DNA from: UBA2883 sp050873965
GTDB lineage: Bacteria > Cyanobacteriota > Vampirovibrionia > Gastranaerophilales > Gastranaerophilaceae
Length of the DNA: 21,070 bases
Assembly (NCBI GenBank): GCA_050873965.1
Contig: JBNMJS010000026.1
Location: 1 to 21,070 of the forward strand
Direction: 5' to 3'
This document shows positions 14,921 to 21,070 of the stretch, one piece after another (positions within the stretch are counted from its first letter, which is position 1; every line of letters starts with the position of its first letter). The notes under the pieces are model-generated. The model saw only the letters and a list, made by a program, of their open reading frames with translations. It ran no database searches and was not told where the DNA came from. A program made the position numbers and the translations under genes.

Positions 14921-15065
14921 TTGCTTTTTTATTTAAAATTTGTTATATAATTTAATAAATTTTATAATATTTATTCTTGTGCATAAACTGCTTCTTGCAA
15001 TTTTGGGGGTAAAATTTTTTTAATAAATATAATGAAATTTTATTTAATACAGTAAAAATAAAATA

Positions 15066-17156
15066 TTAGAGTAGAATACATTCATTATAAGTATTTTTTA
15101 TATTATTTTCGAGTTCAGATTTATTCCCAATGAAAATATTAAATTGTACTGAATTTTTACCTAATTGTTGCAAGTCATTTACTTCTATAGGTGGTCCAGC
15201 AGGTGTTGAACGAGAAGTGTTATCTTTATTTGAAATTAGTCCAGTTGCACGTAGTAAAGGGATTTTTAATTCACTATTAAAAATTTCATATTGTGTAATT
15301 CCTTTGGTAATAATACCAACACCATTTGCAAATACTCCTCTTTGCATTGGAGCATTATTTGACATAGCCTCTATACCTCGTTCTTTTGGAAGATTTTTTC
15401 TGATGTCATAACTTGAATCAAAATGACGTTCTATAATATTTCCCATATCTTCTGAGTAAGTCGTTTCTATGTTACTATTAGTATCGATTACAAATTGTAA
15501 ATGGTGATTTTTTTTCGTATTTTCCCATTCAATTAGGAAGTTTAACATTGGTGAATATTTATCTAAACTGATTTGAATATTGAATATATCACCTAATTCT
15601 ACTTCCAACCATAAAATAGAACGAATTTCACCTTTATATAATATTTTAGAATTTAATATCTTGCAATCCTGTCCATAATCATTGGCATCTGGCCCACAAT
15701 TATAGCTATCACCATTATCAATAAAGTCTTTGATTTTAATTTCTTTGTTACCAATGAACATTTTATTATTTTTTATAGAGAAAAATATTTTAGAATTACC
15801 AATACAGTTATCGGTAATGAAAACGTCTGTTTTATCGTTTAATGGTTTTAAATCAGATATACCATTTTGTACATCTTTTACAGAAACTAAATATGTATAT
15901 AGTTTAGTGTAGTCTTCTGTTACTGGAATTTTTTGAGTGTCACATAACAAGTTTTTATCAAAACCATTTTCTATTTTTATTATTTGATATGGTAATTTTC
16001 CACTAGTTTTTAATTCAACAATACCAGTATATGGTTGTTCTGATAAATTGATGATTTTTGTATTGTTGTATTTGTTTTCAAATTTGATTTCATCAATTAT
16101 ATTGTTTGCGATTTGTAAGATTTTTTTGTACCTTGAAATGTTTTCAAAATGTACATCATCTGTAGAACAGCCACAAATACTATCATGTGCTTGGTTTTGA
16201 ATAAGCATTTTATAAGCATATTCAATTAGTTTTTCATATTTGTTGTTGTAATATTTTTGTAATTTATCTGCTAAGTGAAGTTTGTAAGACGCTTCAATAT
16301 TATAATTTTTAATATCAATTCTAGAAGAATAACTTCCCTCTAAAATAAATGTTTTTGAGTTATCTCTTAATTCTCCATTAACTTTAAAGTCATTAAATCT
16401 ATCTTTTACTATATTAAAGTAATCAAAAAGTGAACCAATTTTTATTTCATAATCTTCTAAAAGATTGTTTACTTGTTTGATTTGTTCTAACAAATCTTTT
16501 TCTACTCCAAGATGGTCTGCACCAATTGGTAGTAAAAGAGTATTACCTGATTTTTCAGCAATTTTATCAAGATTTATTTTTAGAAGTTTTGCTTTTTTTT
16601 CTATATCATAAGGCGTAGAGAAAATATCATTAAAATATCCTCTGATTAGATTTACTGTATTTATTTTAGTATTATTATACTCCCATTTAAATTCAGCAGG
16701 AATATCTCCACAACCACGCCAAACAATTGCTTTATCAATTCCAAACTCTTTAAGAATAGGAATAGTGCAAGCACTGTGACCGAATGTATCTGCAAAATAT
16801 CCGACAAAGTCTTCACACCCAAACTCTTTTGCTGTTTTGAGTCCTAGTTCCAAATTTTTTCTAAAACAATTTTCATCTGTTAAAAATTCATCAATTAGAC
16901 AGTAAAAAGGTCCAATAAATAATCGTTTTTCTTTGATGAACTGTTTGATTAGTGTTTCTTTTTCTGGTCGAATTTCTAAATAATCAAGTAATGCACTTGT
17001 TTGTCCATCAAAGTAAAAACTAGGTAATGTATTATTTTTAAGCATTTCTAAGACATTATCAAATGCTCTTAATAAACGCATTCTGAATATTTCATATTCT
17101 CTATACCATTCTCTATCCCAATGGAAATGTACGTATGCAATAACTTGTTTTTTCAT
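15066..17156 (-). CDS. Alpha-mannosidase, glycoside hydrolase family 38
   Basis: A 696-residue GH38 exo-alpha-mannosidase, apparently cytoplasmic as no signal peptide is present. The N-terminal catalytic domain carries HFHWDREW at 10-17 (zinc ligands His12 and Asp14), nucleophile Asp123 in YFADTFGH, and the downstream QAHDSICGCSTDDVH segment. Middle and C-terminal beta-domains follow. HWDREW and HDSI-GC are typical of bacterial enzymes such as MngB. An in-frame ATG exists 12 bases earlier, but GAGGT lies six bases before the ATG at 17156, which decides the start. It has its own promoter and is flanked by same-strand genes on both sides. It could release mannose for the mutase pathway. Linkage preference is unknown. 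Confidence 0.93.
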   Translation of the reverse strand: MKKQVIAYVHFHWDREWYREYEIFRMRLLRAFDNVLEMLKNNTLPSFYFDGQTSALLDYLEIRPEKETLIKQFIKEKRLFIGPFYCLIDEFLTDENCFRKNLELGLKTAKEFGCEDFVGYFADTFGHSACTIPILKEFGIDKAIVWRGCGDIPAEFKWEYNNTKINTVNLIRGYFNDIFSTPYDIEKKAKLLKINLDKIAEKSGNTLLLPIGADHLGVEKDLLEQIKQVNNLLEDYEIKIGSLFDYFNIVKDRFNDFKVNGELRDNSKTFILEGSYSSRIDIKNYNIEASYKLHLADKLQKYYNNKYEKLIEYAYKMLIQNQAHDSICGCSTDDVHFENISRYKKILQIANNIIDEIKFENKYNNTKIINLSEQPYTGIVELKTSGKLPYQIIKIENGFDKNLLCDTQKIPVTEDYTKLYTYLVSVKDVQNGISDLKPLNDKTDVFITDNCIGNSKIFFSIKNNKMFIGNKEIKIKDFIDNGDSYNCGPDANDYGQDCKILNSKILYKGEIRSILWLEVELGDIFNIQISLDKYSPMLNFLIEWENTKKNHHLQFVIDTNSNIETTYSEDMGNIIERHFDSSYDIRKNLPKERGIEAMSNNAPMQRGVFANGVGIITKGITQYEIFNSELKIPLLRATGLISNKDNTSRSTPAGPPIEVNDLQQLGKNSVQFNIFIGNKSELENNIKNTYNECILL

Positions 17157-17179
17157 AAAAGACCTCATAATATAGTTCT

Positions 17180-17208
17180 ATTATATCAAATTACATACAT
17201 TATTACAA
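17180..17208 (-). promoter_or_regulatory. Sigma70-type promoter of the mannosidase gene
   Basis: On the - strand TTGTAA (17208-17203), a 17-base spacer, then a perfect TATAAT (17185-17180). The expected start near 17173 gives a leader of about 17 bases that includes the GAGGT ribosome-binding site. It supports the start at 17156, since the alternative ATG at 17168 would be almost at the transcript end. This is the best-matched promoter in the window. Confidence 0.65.
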
Positions 17209-17210
17209 AA

Positions 17211-18128
17211 TTATTTATTAGATTTAAGAATTTGTAAGTTTCTTGTTTCAGAAAGGGTTTTTCTAGCATCTCTTAAGATTTTTCTATTTTCATCAGAAAG
17301 GCTTAAGCCATTGCATAATCTATCAATGAAACCATTGTTAACCTTAACGGCTTTTTCAAATGCTCCAAGTTCTTCCAATACACCTTTTATTTCTGAAAGT
17401 TTGTATCCGAATGTACGTTTAGATTGATAAACCATAGTGTCGCCACTTTCAGCAGTAATTGGTTCCCCACCAAGTTCAAAATGTAGTTTGAAAATTGATT
17501 TTAAATCTTGCAATTCTGCTTGCATAGTAGTTACACTTTGTTGTATTCTCAAAAATCTTTCAAAAAGGTAATCAATATTATCTAATTGTTTTACTTGCCA
17601 ATCGTGTTTTTGTAGATATAGTTTCTTTAATTTTGGATAAGCAAGTGCCAAGCCCATTGTATCGTCCATTGCTCTATGGTGGTTTTCCATCGTTACATGG
17701 AACTTTTCTGTTAAAGCAACAAGTCCGTGTGATTCTAGATCAGGACAAATTTCTTTAAACATTTGTTGAGAGTCTATTTTTTCGTTTGTGAATTTTTCCT
17801 TGAAAACTCTTTTGTAGGCCTCATTTAAGAATGAGTGGTCAAAAATAGCATTGTGAGCAACAATTGGATACTCGCCAATAAATTCACGTATCTTTGGTAG
17901 AATTTCAGCTTCTGTTGGTGCATCAGCAACCATATCTTGTGTAATACCGTGAATTGCGATACTAGATTTTCTAATATGTTGTTCAGGATTTATCAATGTA
18001 GAAAAAGAATCTTTAATCTTTCCGTTTTCTAATCTTACTGCTGCAAATTCTATTATTTTTTCTTTTGTATAATCTAATCCAGTTGTTTCAGTATCTAATA
18101 CTATTTCAATAACTTTTTTTCTTGGCAT
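17211..18128 (-). CDS. DEDDh 3'-5' exonuclease, DnaQ-like, with C-terminal extension
   Basis: A 305-residue protein whose first 165 residues are a DnaQ-type exonuclease domain. Exo I is LDTETTGLD with Asp12 and Glu14, Exo II is AHNAIFDHSF with Asp97, and Exo III is NHHRAMDD with His151 and Asp156, giving the full DEDDh set. Proofreading-type removal of 3' nucleotides from DNA or RNA is expected. The last 140 residues form a helical extension (a coiled-coil-like stretch at about 170-215, then a mixed region to a basic tail) that I cannot assign; it has no clear helicase or PolC feature. GGAGAG eight bases before the ATG defines the start. It is divergent from thioredoxin through a shared symmetrical promoter. 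It may be a stand-alone repair nuclease rather than the polymerase III epsilon subunit. Confidence 0.87.
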   Translation of the reverse strand: MPRKKVIEIVLDTETTGLDYTKEKIIEFAAVRLENGKIKDSFSTLINPEQHIRKSSIAIHGITQDMVADAPTEAEILPKIREFIGEYPIVAHNAIFDHSFLNEAYKRVFKEKFTNEKIDSQQMFKEICPDLESHGLVALTEKFHVTMENHHRAMDDTMGLALAYPKLKKLYLQKHDWQVKQLDNIDYLFERFLRIQQSVTTMQAELQDLKSIFKLHFELGGEPITAESGDTMVYQSKRTFGYKLSEIKGVLEELGAFEKAVKVNNGFIDRLCNGLSLSDENRKILRDARKTLSETRNLQILKSNK

Positions 18129-18146
18129 AATTTACTCTCCAAATGA

Positions 18147-18179
18147 ATAATAGCATAAAAATAATATATATGCTATTAT
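18147..18179. promoter_or_regulatory. Divergent promoter on a perfect inverted repeat
   Basis: ATAATAGCATA (18147-18157) and TATGCTATTAT (18169-18179) form a perfect 11-bp inverted repeat with an 11-base spacer. Each arm reads TGCTATTAT in its own outward direction, an extended -10, one toward thioredoxin at 18209 and one toward the exonuclease at 18128. The dyad spans both promoters, so it could be both a bidirectional start and an operator for a dimeric regulator. Confidence 0.6.
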
Positions 18180-18208
18180 AGTGAGAGAAAATCGAGAAGG
18201 AGGCTACA

Positions 18209-18526
18209 ATGGCAATAGATGTAACAGAAGAAACATTTGAAGCAGAAGTTTTAAACTCAGACATTCCGGTAGTTGTTGATTTTGGTGCAAAATGGTGTGG
18301 TCCTTGTAGAAAATTGGCTCCTGTTTTAGATGAGATTGAAACTGTTTTAGGACAAAATGCAAAAATTGTAAAAATTGATGCTGATACGAACAGAGAGTTA
18401 TTGAAAAAATATTCAGTAAGTGGTTTACCAAGTTTGTTAGTGTTTAAGAATGGTGAACCAGTAGAGAGAATGGCTGGTTTAATACCAAAATCTACTATTA
18501 TTTCTAATGTAGAAAAACATATCTAA
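18209..18526 (+). CDS. trxA: Thioredoxin
   Basis: A 105-residue cytoplasmic thiol-disulfide reductase that reduces protein disulfides, itself recycled by thioredoxin reductase. The active site is KWCGPC with Cys30 and Cys33, the cis-proline is Pro74 in SGLPSLLVF, and the length matches classical thioredoxins. There is no signal peptide. AAGGAGG six bases before the ATG is the strongest ribosome-binding site in the window. It is the first gene of a two-gene transcript with a histidine kinase that begins two bases after its stop, and it shares a symmetrical promoter with the exonuclease gene. Confidence 0.95.
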   Translation: MAIDVTEETFEAEVLNSDIPVVVDFGAKWCGPCRKLAPVLDEIETVLGQNAKIVKIDADTNRELLKKYSVSGLPSLLVFKNGEPVERMAGLIPKSTIISNVEKHI

Positions 18527-18528
18527 TT

Positions 18529-19812
18529 ATGGTCGTAAAAATTTTATTTATAGTTTTAATATTATTATCAATACCGTTTATCATTACTTTGAAACGTGAA
18601 AATCAAACGTTAAAACAACGTTTCAGAAATATGAACGATTTTTTTGGTGATGTCTTAAATATTGTTAATTCTGTTAGGTATGGTAATTTGTCTGCTCGTG
18701 TTGAGGGAGTATCCCCAGATGAAACAAAAGATTTGTCAGAAAGTATTAACAGAATGATAGAAACGCTTAATGATAGAGAACAAATGATTGTTGAATATCA
18801 AGCAGAATTGACTAAACAAAATAAATTCTTAACTGCATTAATCAATTCTTTGTCTGATGGTTTGGTTGTACTTGATGAAAATTATGTTATTTTAAGAGCA
18901 AATAAGAAGATTATGGAATGGTTAAACCAACCGGTTATTGTTGGTACAAATATAAATGAGTTTATCAAAATTCCTGAAGATAAATCTATAATTGATTTAT
19001 CTGATGATGAGATATTTTTAAAAGAAAATTCGGAATTATTCTTCAAAGCGAGTACTAAAAAAATTGAATCAAAAGAACATCATGATAAATATATGATGGT
19101 GATTACAAATTATACAAACCAAAAAGAGATAGAATCTTTAAAAGAAGATTTTGTCGCAACATTAACACATGATTTAAAAGTGCCAATTATAGCCGAAGCA
19201 AATATGCTTGAATTTTTTATAAATGAAAAATTTGGTCAACTTAATGATAAACAAAAAGAAGCACTTAAAACAATGAAGTCGTCAAATAAAGAATTGCTTA
19301 GTTTGGTACAAATTGTTCTTGATACTTATAAAGTTAAAGAGGGCGAAATCGAGTTGAACATCAAACCTCTTTCTATTGAAAAATTCTTGAATGAAATTGT
19401 TGAAGAAATGCAATCTATTGCTCAAAAAACTAATAATAAGTTGGTTGTTCATTTGCGTTCAGATTTTAATATTGATGTAGATTATGTTCAATTTAAGCGT
19501 GTTGTAAAGAATTTGGTTAATAATGCTATTTTGTACGGTTCTCCAAATACTAATATTGAGTTGATTGTTAAACGAAAATGGGATAATGTTCAAATTATTG
19601 TTAAAGATTATGGACAAGGTATTTCAAAAGAAGATGTCGATAAAATCTTTAATAGATATTTTTCTGCGAGTAAAAAATTCCGTAAAATTGGTACGGGTTT
19701 AGGGTTATATTTATCTCAAAAACTTGTTCAAGCTCATGGGGGTACTTTAACTGTATCTAGTAAAAAAGGCAAATATACTGAGTTTTGTATAAATTTACCT
19801 GTATGGGATTAA
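18529..19812 (+). CDS. Sensor histidine kinase (HAMP-PAS-HisKA-HATPase)
   Basis: A 427-residue sensor kinase. A single N-terminal membrane helix (about 3-20) is followed by a HAMP-like linker (about 35-95), a PAS domain (about 98-195), HisKA with phospho-accepting His214 in TLTHDLKVP, and the ATPase domain with the N box around N331-N332, DYGQGIS (360-366), the IFNRYF F box and GTGLGL (388-393). With no periplasmic domain, the signal is probably sensed by PAS in the cytoplasm or within the membrane. It lacks its own ribosome-binding site and starts two bases after trxA, indicating translational coupling. No response regulator follows, so its partner lies elsewhere. The TM-HAMP-PAS-HisKA order recalls cyanobacterial NblS-type kinases; this is a weak comparison. 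Confidence 0.92.
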   Translation: MVVKILFIVLILLSIPFIITLKRENQTLKQRFRNMNDFFGDVLNIVNSVRYGNLSARVEGVSPDETKDLSESINRMIETLNDREQMIVEYQAELTKQNKFLTALINSLSDGLVVLDENYVILRANKKIMEWLNQPVIVGTNINEFIKIPEDKSIIDLSDDEIFLKENSELFFKASTKKIESKEHHDKYMMVITNYTNQKEIESLKEDFVATLTHDLKVPIIAEANMLEFFINEKFGQLNDKQKEALKTMKSSNKELLSLVQIVLDTYKVKEGEIELNIKPLSIEKFLNEIVEEMQSIAQKTNNKLVVHLRSDFNIDVDYVQFKRVVKNLVNNAILYGSPNTNIELIVKRKWDNVQIIVKDYGQGISKEDVDKIFNRYFSASKKFRKIGTGLGLYLSQKLVQAHGGTLTVSSKKGKYTEFCINLPVWD

Positions 19813-19814
19813 GA

Positions 19815-19837
19815 AATCTTTATACGATATAAAGATT
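19815..19837. repeat. 9-bp hairpin after the kinase gene
   Basis: AATCTTTAT (19815-19823) pairs with ATAAAGATT (19829-19837) around ACGAT, three bases after the kinase stop. It is AT-rich and has no T-run, so it is more likely an mRNA 3' stabilising structure or a weak attenuator than a complete terminator. Confidence 0.4.
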
Positions 19838-19914
19838 AGATAAAGAAAACAGGATTTGTCATTTTTCGCATTATAATAATAATGTGAATAATACTTATAT
19901 ATGGAGTTTTGAAA

Positions 19915-20190
19915 ATGCAATCTGTTAAAGAAATTTTATCAATGCTAAATGAATCAGATAAAAATGAAATTGAAAATATGTTAGTAGGTATTGGTACACC
20001 TGCTGTTCCAGAACTTGTTGAACAATTACAAGTTGTTAGAGGTTTAAAAAGAGGTGTTGTTGCAATGACTCTTATTAGAATTGGTGATTCTTCAATTGAT
20101 TATTTGAAGAAAGCAGCTAAAGATAATAAAGATTTTGAATGGGTTGCTCAATATCTTATTACAGAAATCAAAGGTAGTAAAGCTGCTTAG
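19915..20190 (+). CDS. Small HEAT-repeat-like protein
   Basis: A 91-residue helical protein built of two HEAT/PBS-lyase-like helix pairs: LVGIGTPAVPELVEQLQ (about 22-38), then GVVAMTLIRIGDSSIDYLKKAA (46-67) and a final helix. Such repeats are protein-binding scaffolds; no catalytic residue is seen. A TTG codon six bases earlier is in frame, but GGAG (19903-19906) lies eight bases before the ATG at 19915, which decides the start. TATAAT at 19872-19877 would give a leader of about 30 bases. It is probably a single-gene transcript that ends at the terminator 18 bases after the stop. Unusually short for a HEAT protein, it may work as an adaptor or oligomer. Confidence 0.78.
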   Translation: MQSVKEILSMLNESDKNEIENMLVGIGTPAVPELVEQLQVVRGLKRGVVAMTLIRIGDSSIDYLKKAAKDNKDFEWVAQYLITEIKGSKAA

Positions 20191-20208
20191 TTTCTAGAAA
20201 TATATATA

Positions 20209-20240
20209 AAAAAGGACTGGCATGTTGTCAGTCCTTTTTG
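20209..20240 (+). terminator. Intrinsic terminator of the HEAT gene
   Basis: AAAAAGGACTG (20209-20219) pairs with CAGTCCTTTTT (20229-20239) around a nine-base loop, 18 bases after the stop codon. Confidence 0.9.
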
Positions 20241-20265
20241 TTTTGAAAAAATATATTATAAAAAT

Positions 20266-20294
20266 AAAAAGTGAACAAATCTTGTTCACTTTTT
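20266..20294. terminator. Second, bidirectional intrinsic terminator
   Basis: AAAAAGTGAACAA (20266-20278) pairs perfectly with TTGTTCACTTTTT (20282-20294) around ATC. T-runs follow on both strands, so it probably stops transcripts entering from the right on the - strand as well as reading past the first terminator. Confidence 0.88.
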
Positions 20295-20624
20295 TACTCT
20301 CTTCTTAATTTTAGTGTTTACTAATTTTTTCTCTAAGATTTTACGAGTAATAATCTCTACCCAATGAAATACTAACTGTTTGTTATATCAACTATCTAGT
20401 ACATAATTTTTGAGTTGTTGTTTGTCAAAATATTGTTAAATGTACTACTTCTATATATTAAAACATTTTTTGTGTTTTGTCTTTATTTTAAGTGTTAACA
20501 TGACATTTTTTTTACATTAAAATTCGGTAATATTCTATGAATATGGCTTATATTCTTAATCTTTAGAATTTATTGTTTTGGGATAAAAATTTACCAAACT
20601 TTTGTAAATATATTTGTAAAATCT

Positions 20625-20685
20625 ATTGAAGTCCTTGTGTAGTGTCATGTTGATACTGTTTTTTTATTCTTTTTTTAACTTCAAT
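20625..20685 (+). terminator. Nested hairpin with T-run
   Basis: AGTGTCA (20641-20647) pairs with TGATACT (20651-20657), with one G-T pair, and is followed by GTTTTTTTATTCTTTTTTT, terminator-like on the + strand. It is enclosed by the perfect pair ATTGAAGT (20625-20632) / ACTTCAAT (20678-20685). There is no + strand gene to terminate, so it may end a short non-coding transcript. Confidence 0.4.
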
Positions 20686-20762
20686 CTTAACATAATATTT
20701 CTTAATAACATCTTGTAAATTTGAAAAAGTCTTATTCTGTTTATTATGATTGAATATGAAAA

Positions 20763-20794
20763 TAGTAATATTTTAAATAATTAAAATATTACTA
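20763..20794. repeat. Perfect 14-bp AT-rich palindrome
   Basis: TAGTAATATTTTAA (20763-20776) and TTAAAATATTACTA (20781-20794) around ATAA. On the - strand it is followed by TTTTC and lies about 60 bases after the small ORF ends, so it may be that gene's weak terminator; alternatively it is a binding site. Confidence 0.5.
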
Positions 20795-20802
20795 ATAAAA
20801 AA

Positions 20803-20858
20803 GAGAGAGTTTATTCCTATTTTTTGAGAGAGTTTGTTTATTTGAGAGTTTGTAAATT
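20803..20858 (+). repeat. Three-fold GAGAG-GTTT repeat
   Basis: Three direct copies of a short unit: GAGAGAGTTTATTC (20803-20816), GAGAGAGTTTGTTTA (20826-20840) and GAGAGTTTGTAAATT (20844-20858). A fourth, inverted copy (21011-21026; GAGAGCGAGTTTATTC on the - strand) covers the ribosome-binding site of the small ORF, so these units flank the ORF on both sides. Confidence 0.45.
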
Positions 20859-21009
20859 AAGCTTTTAAATTAATGCATATCGCCATAGATTGTTCCTCTT
20901 GTGGTGGATATGTCATTTTAAGTTTTTGTAAATCTTTAAGGTTTTTTGCACAATCAGAAATAGTGTCAGGTGTAGACACCCAACGACAGAATTTTAATAA
21001 ATCTTTCAT
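20857..21009 (-). CDS. Putative 50-residue small protein
   Basis: An ATG-started 50-codon frame encoding MKDLLKFCRWVSTPDTIS and onward, ending INLKA. It is soluble and amphipathic, with three Cys (residues 8, 20 and about 46) and no signal peptide. GAGAGCGAG lies about eight bases before the ATG as a possible ribosome-binding site. I recognise no family. Its varied, balanced residue use is unlike the Asn/Lys/Ile/Phe-dominated translations of random AT-rich DNA, which is the main reason to consider it real. No clear promoter is visible before the window ends. Confidence 0.45.
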   Translation of the reverse strand: MKDLLKFCRWVSTPDTISDCAKNLKDLQKLKMTYPPQEEQSMAICINLKA

Positions 21010-21070
21010 TGAATAAACTCGCTCTCTATAATTTGTTTTTTATAAATCTTATTTACATATATATAAAGTA

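Larger units (their letters stand above)
20191..20856. other. AT-rich non-coding stretch with hairpins
   Basis: After the HEAT gene I find no coding sequence with a start and ribosome-binding site on either strand until the small ORF at 20857. The stretch contains two terminators, a nested hairpin with a T-run (20625-20685), a 14-bp AT palindrome (20763-20794) and a three-fold GAGAG repeat. It could hold a non-coding RNA or be decayed sequence. I see no DnaA-box cluster that would suggest an origin. Confidence 0.5.

Noticed and set aside
17157..17168. ATG at 17168 as start of the mannosidase
   Set aside because: It would lie almost at the predicted transcript 5' end, whereas GAGGT sits six bases before the in-frame ATG at 17156.
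19909..19914. TTG start for the HEAT protein
   Set aside because: The GGAG at 19903-19906 is only two bases from the TTG but eight from the ATG at 19915.
20286..20387. Open - strand frame with a protein-like ending (HWVEIITRK and a basic tail), perhaps a pseudogene remnant
   Set aside because: Only about 33 codons, no start codon, stop codons just upstream and no continuation found in the other frames; its stop falls within the terminator hairpin.

Overview
The window is strongly AT-rich (roughly 70% A+T by eye) and encodes an ordinary bacterial gene set mixed with several genes that look lineage-restricted. The Asn-rich N-termini, with an 'NPNFCMAIKF' type segment in the gene at 4394 and an 'NNVSFGA' segment in the gene at 14109, resemble proteins I associate with gut Vampirovibrionia/Melainabacteria (Gastranaerophilales). 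This assignment is recollection plus inference and moderate at best. I see no phage, transposase, CRISPR array or rRNA. There is one tRNA gene.

Layout. 1-417 has no gene but is dense in palindromes (a REP-like inverted pair, a four-armed inverted repeat, a 14-bp hairpin). 418-2840 is a divergent pair: a sugar ABC permease without its partner subunit (-) and a phosphomannomutase/phosphoglucomutase (+). 2912-4891 has a CNNM/CorC-type membrane protein and a small lineage-specific protein, ending at a strong bidirectional terminator. 4962-8422 (-) has an orphan NarL-type response regulator, a ClC H+/Cl- antiporter with CBS domains and a DUF2971 protein. 8423-8689 is an intergenic leader with a four-fold TGTWAC array, followed by a Tyr-rich coiled-coil protein. 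9195-13092 (-) is a compact operon read from right to left: secreted NTF2-like protein, lspA, an RluD-type pseudouridine synthase, a small membrane protein and a nucleotidyltransferase-fold protein. tRNA-Arg(TCT) and a self-inhibited Fic protein follow on the + strand. 14109-17156 (-) holds an Asn-rich protein and a GH38 alpha-mannosidase. 17211-19812 is a second divergent unit: a DEDDh exonuclease (-) against thioredoxin plus a histidine kinase (+). A small HEAT-type protein, tandem terminators, about 600 bases of AT-rich non-coding sequence with hairpins, and a probable 50-residue ORF close the window.

How the genes may work together. The permease, the hexose-phosphate mutase and the alpha-mannosidase are compatible with uptake and use of mannose-containing sugars, but they are not one operon. 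Envelope maintenance is represented by lspA and its neighbours. Regulation stands out: four genes lacking a Shine-Dalgarno sequence have a perfect TATAAT 7-14 bases before the ATG (candidate leaderless or near-leaderless mRNAs), and the exonuclease/thioredoxin divergent promoter is built on a perfect 11-bp inverted repeat. I did not find a clearly new multi-gene system. The best unexplained signals are the palindrome cluster at 1-417, the TGTWAC array, the hairpin covering the ribosome-binding site of the gene at 14109, and the small ORF at the right edge.
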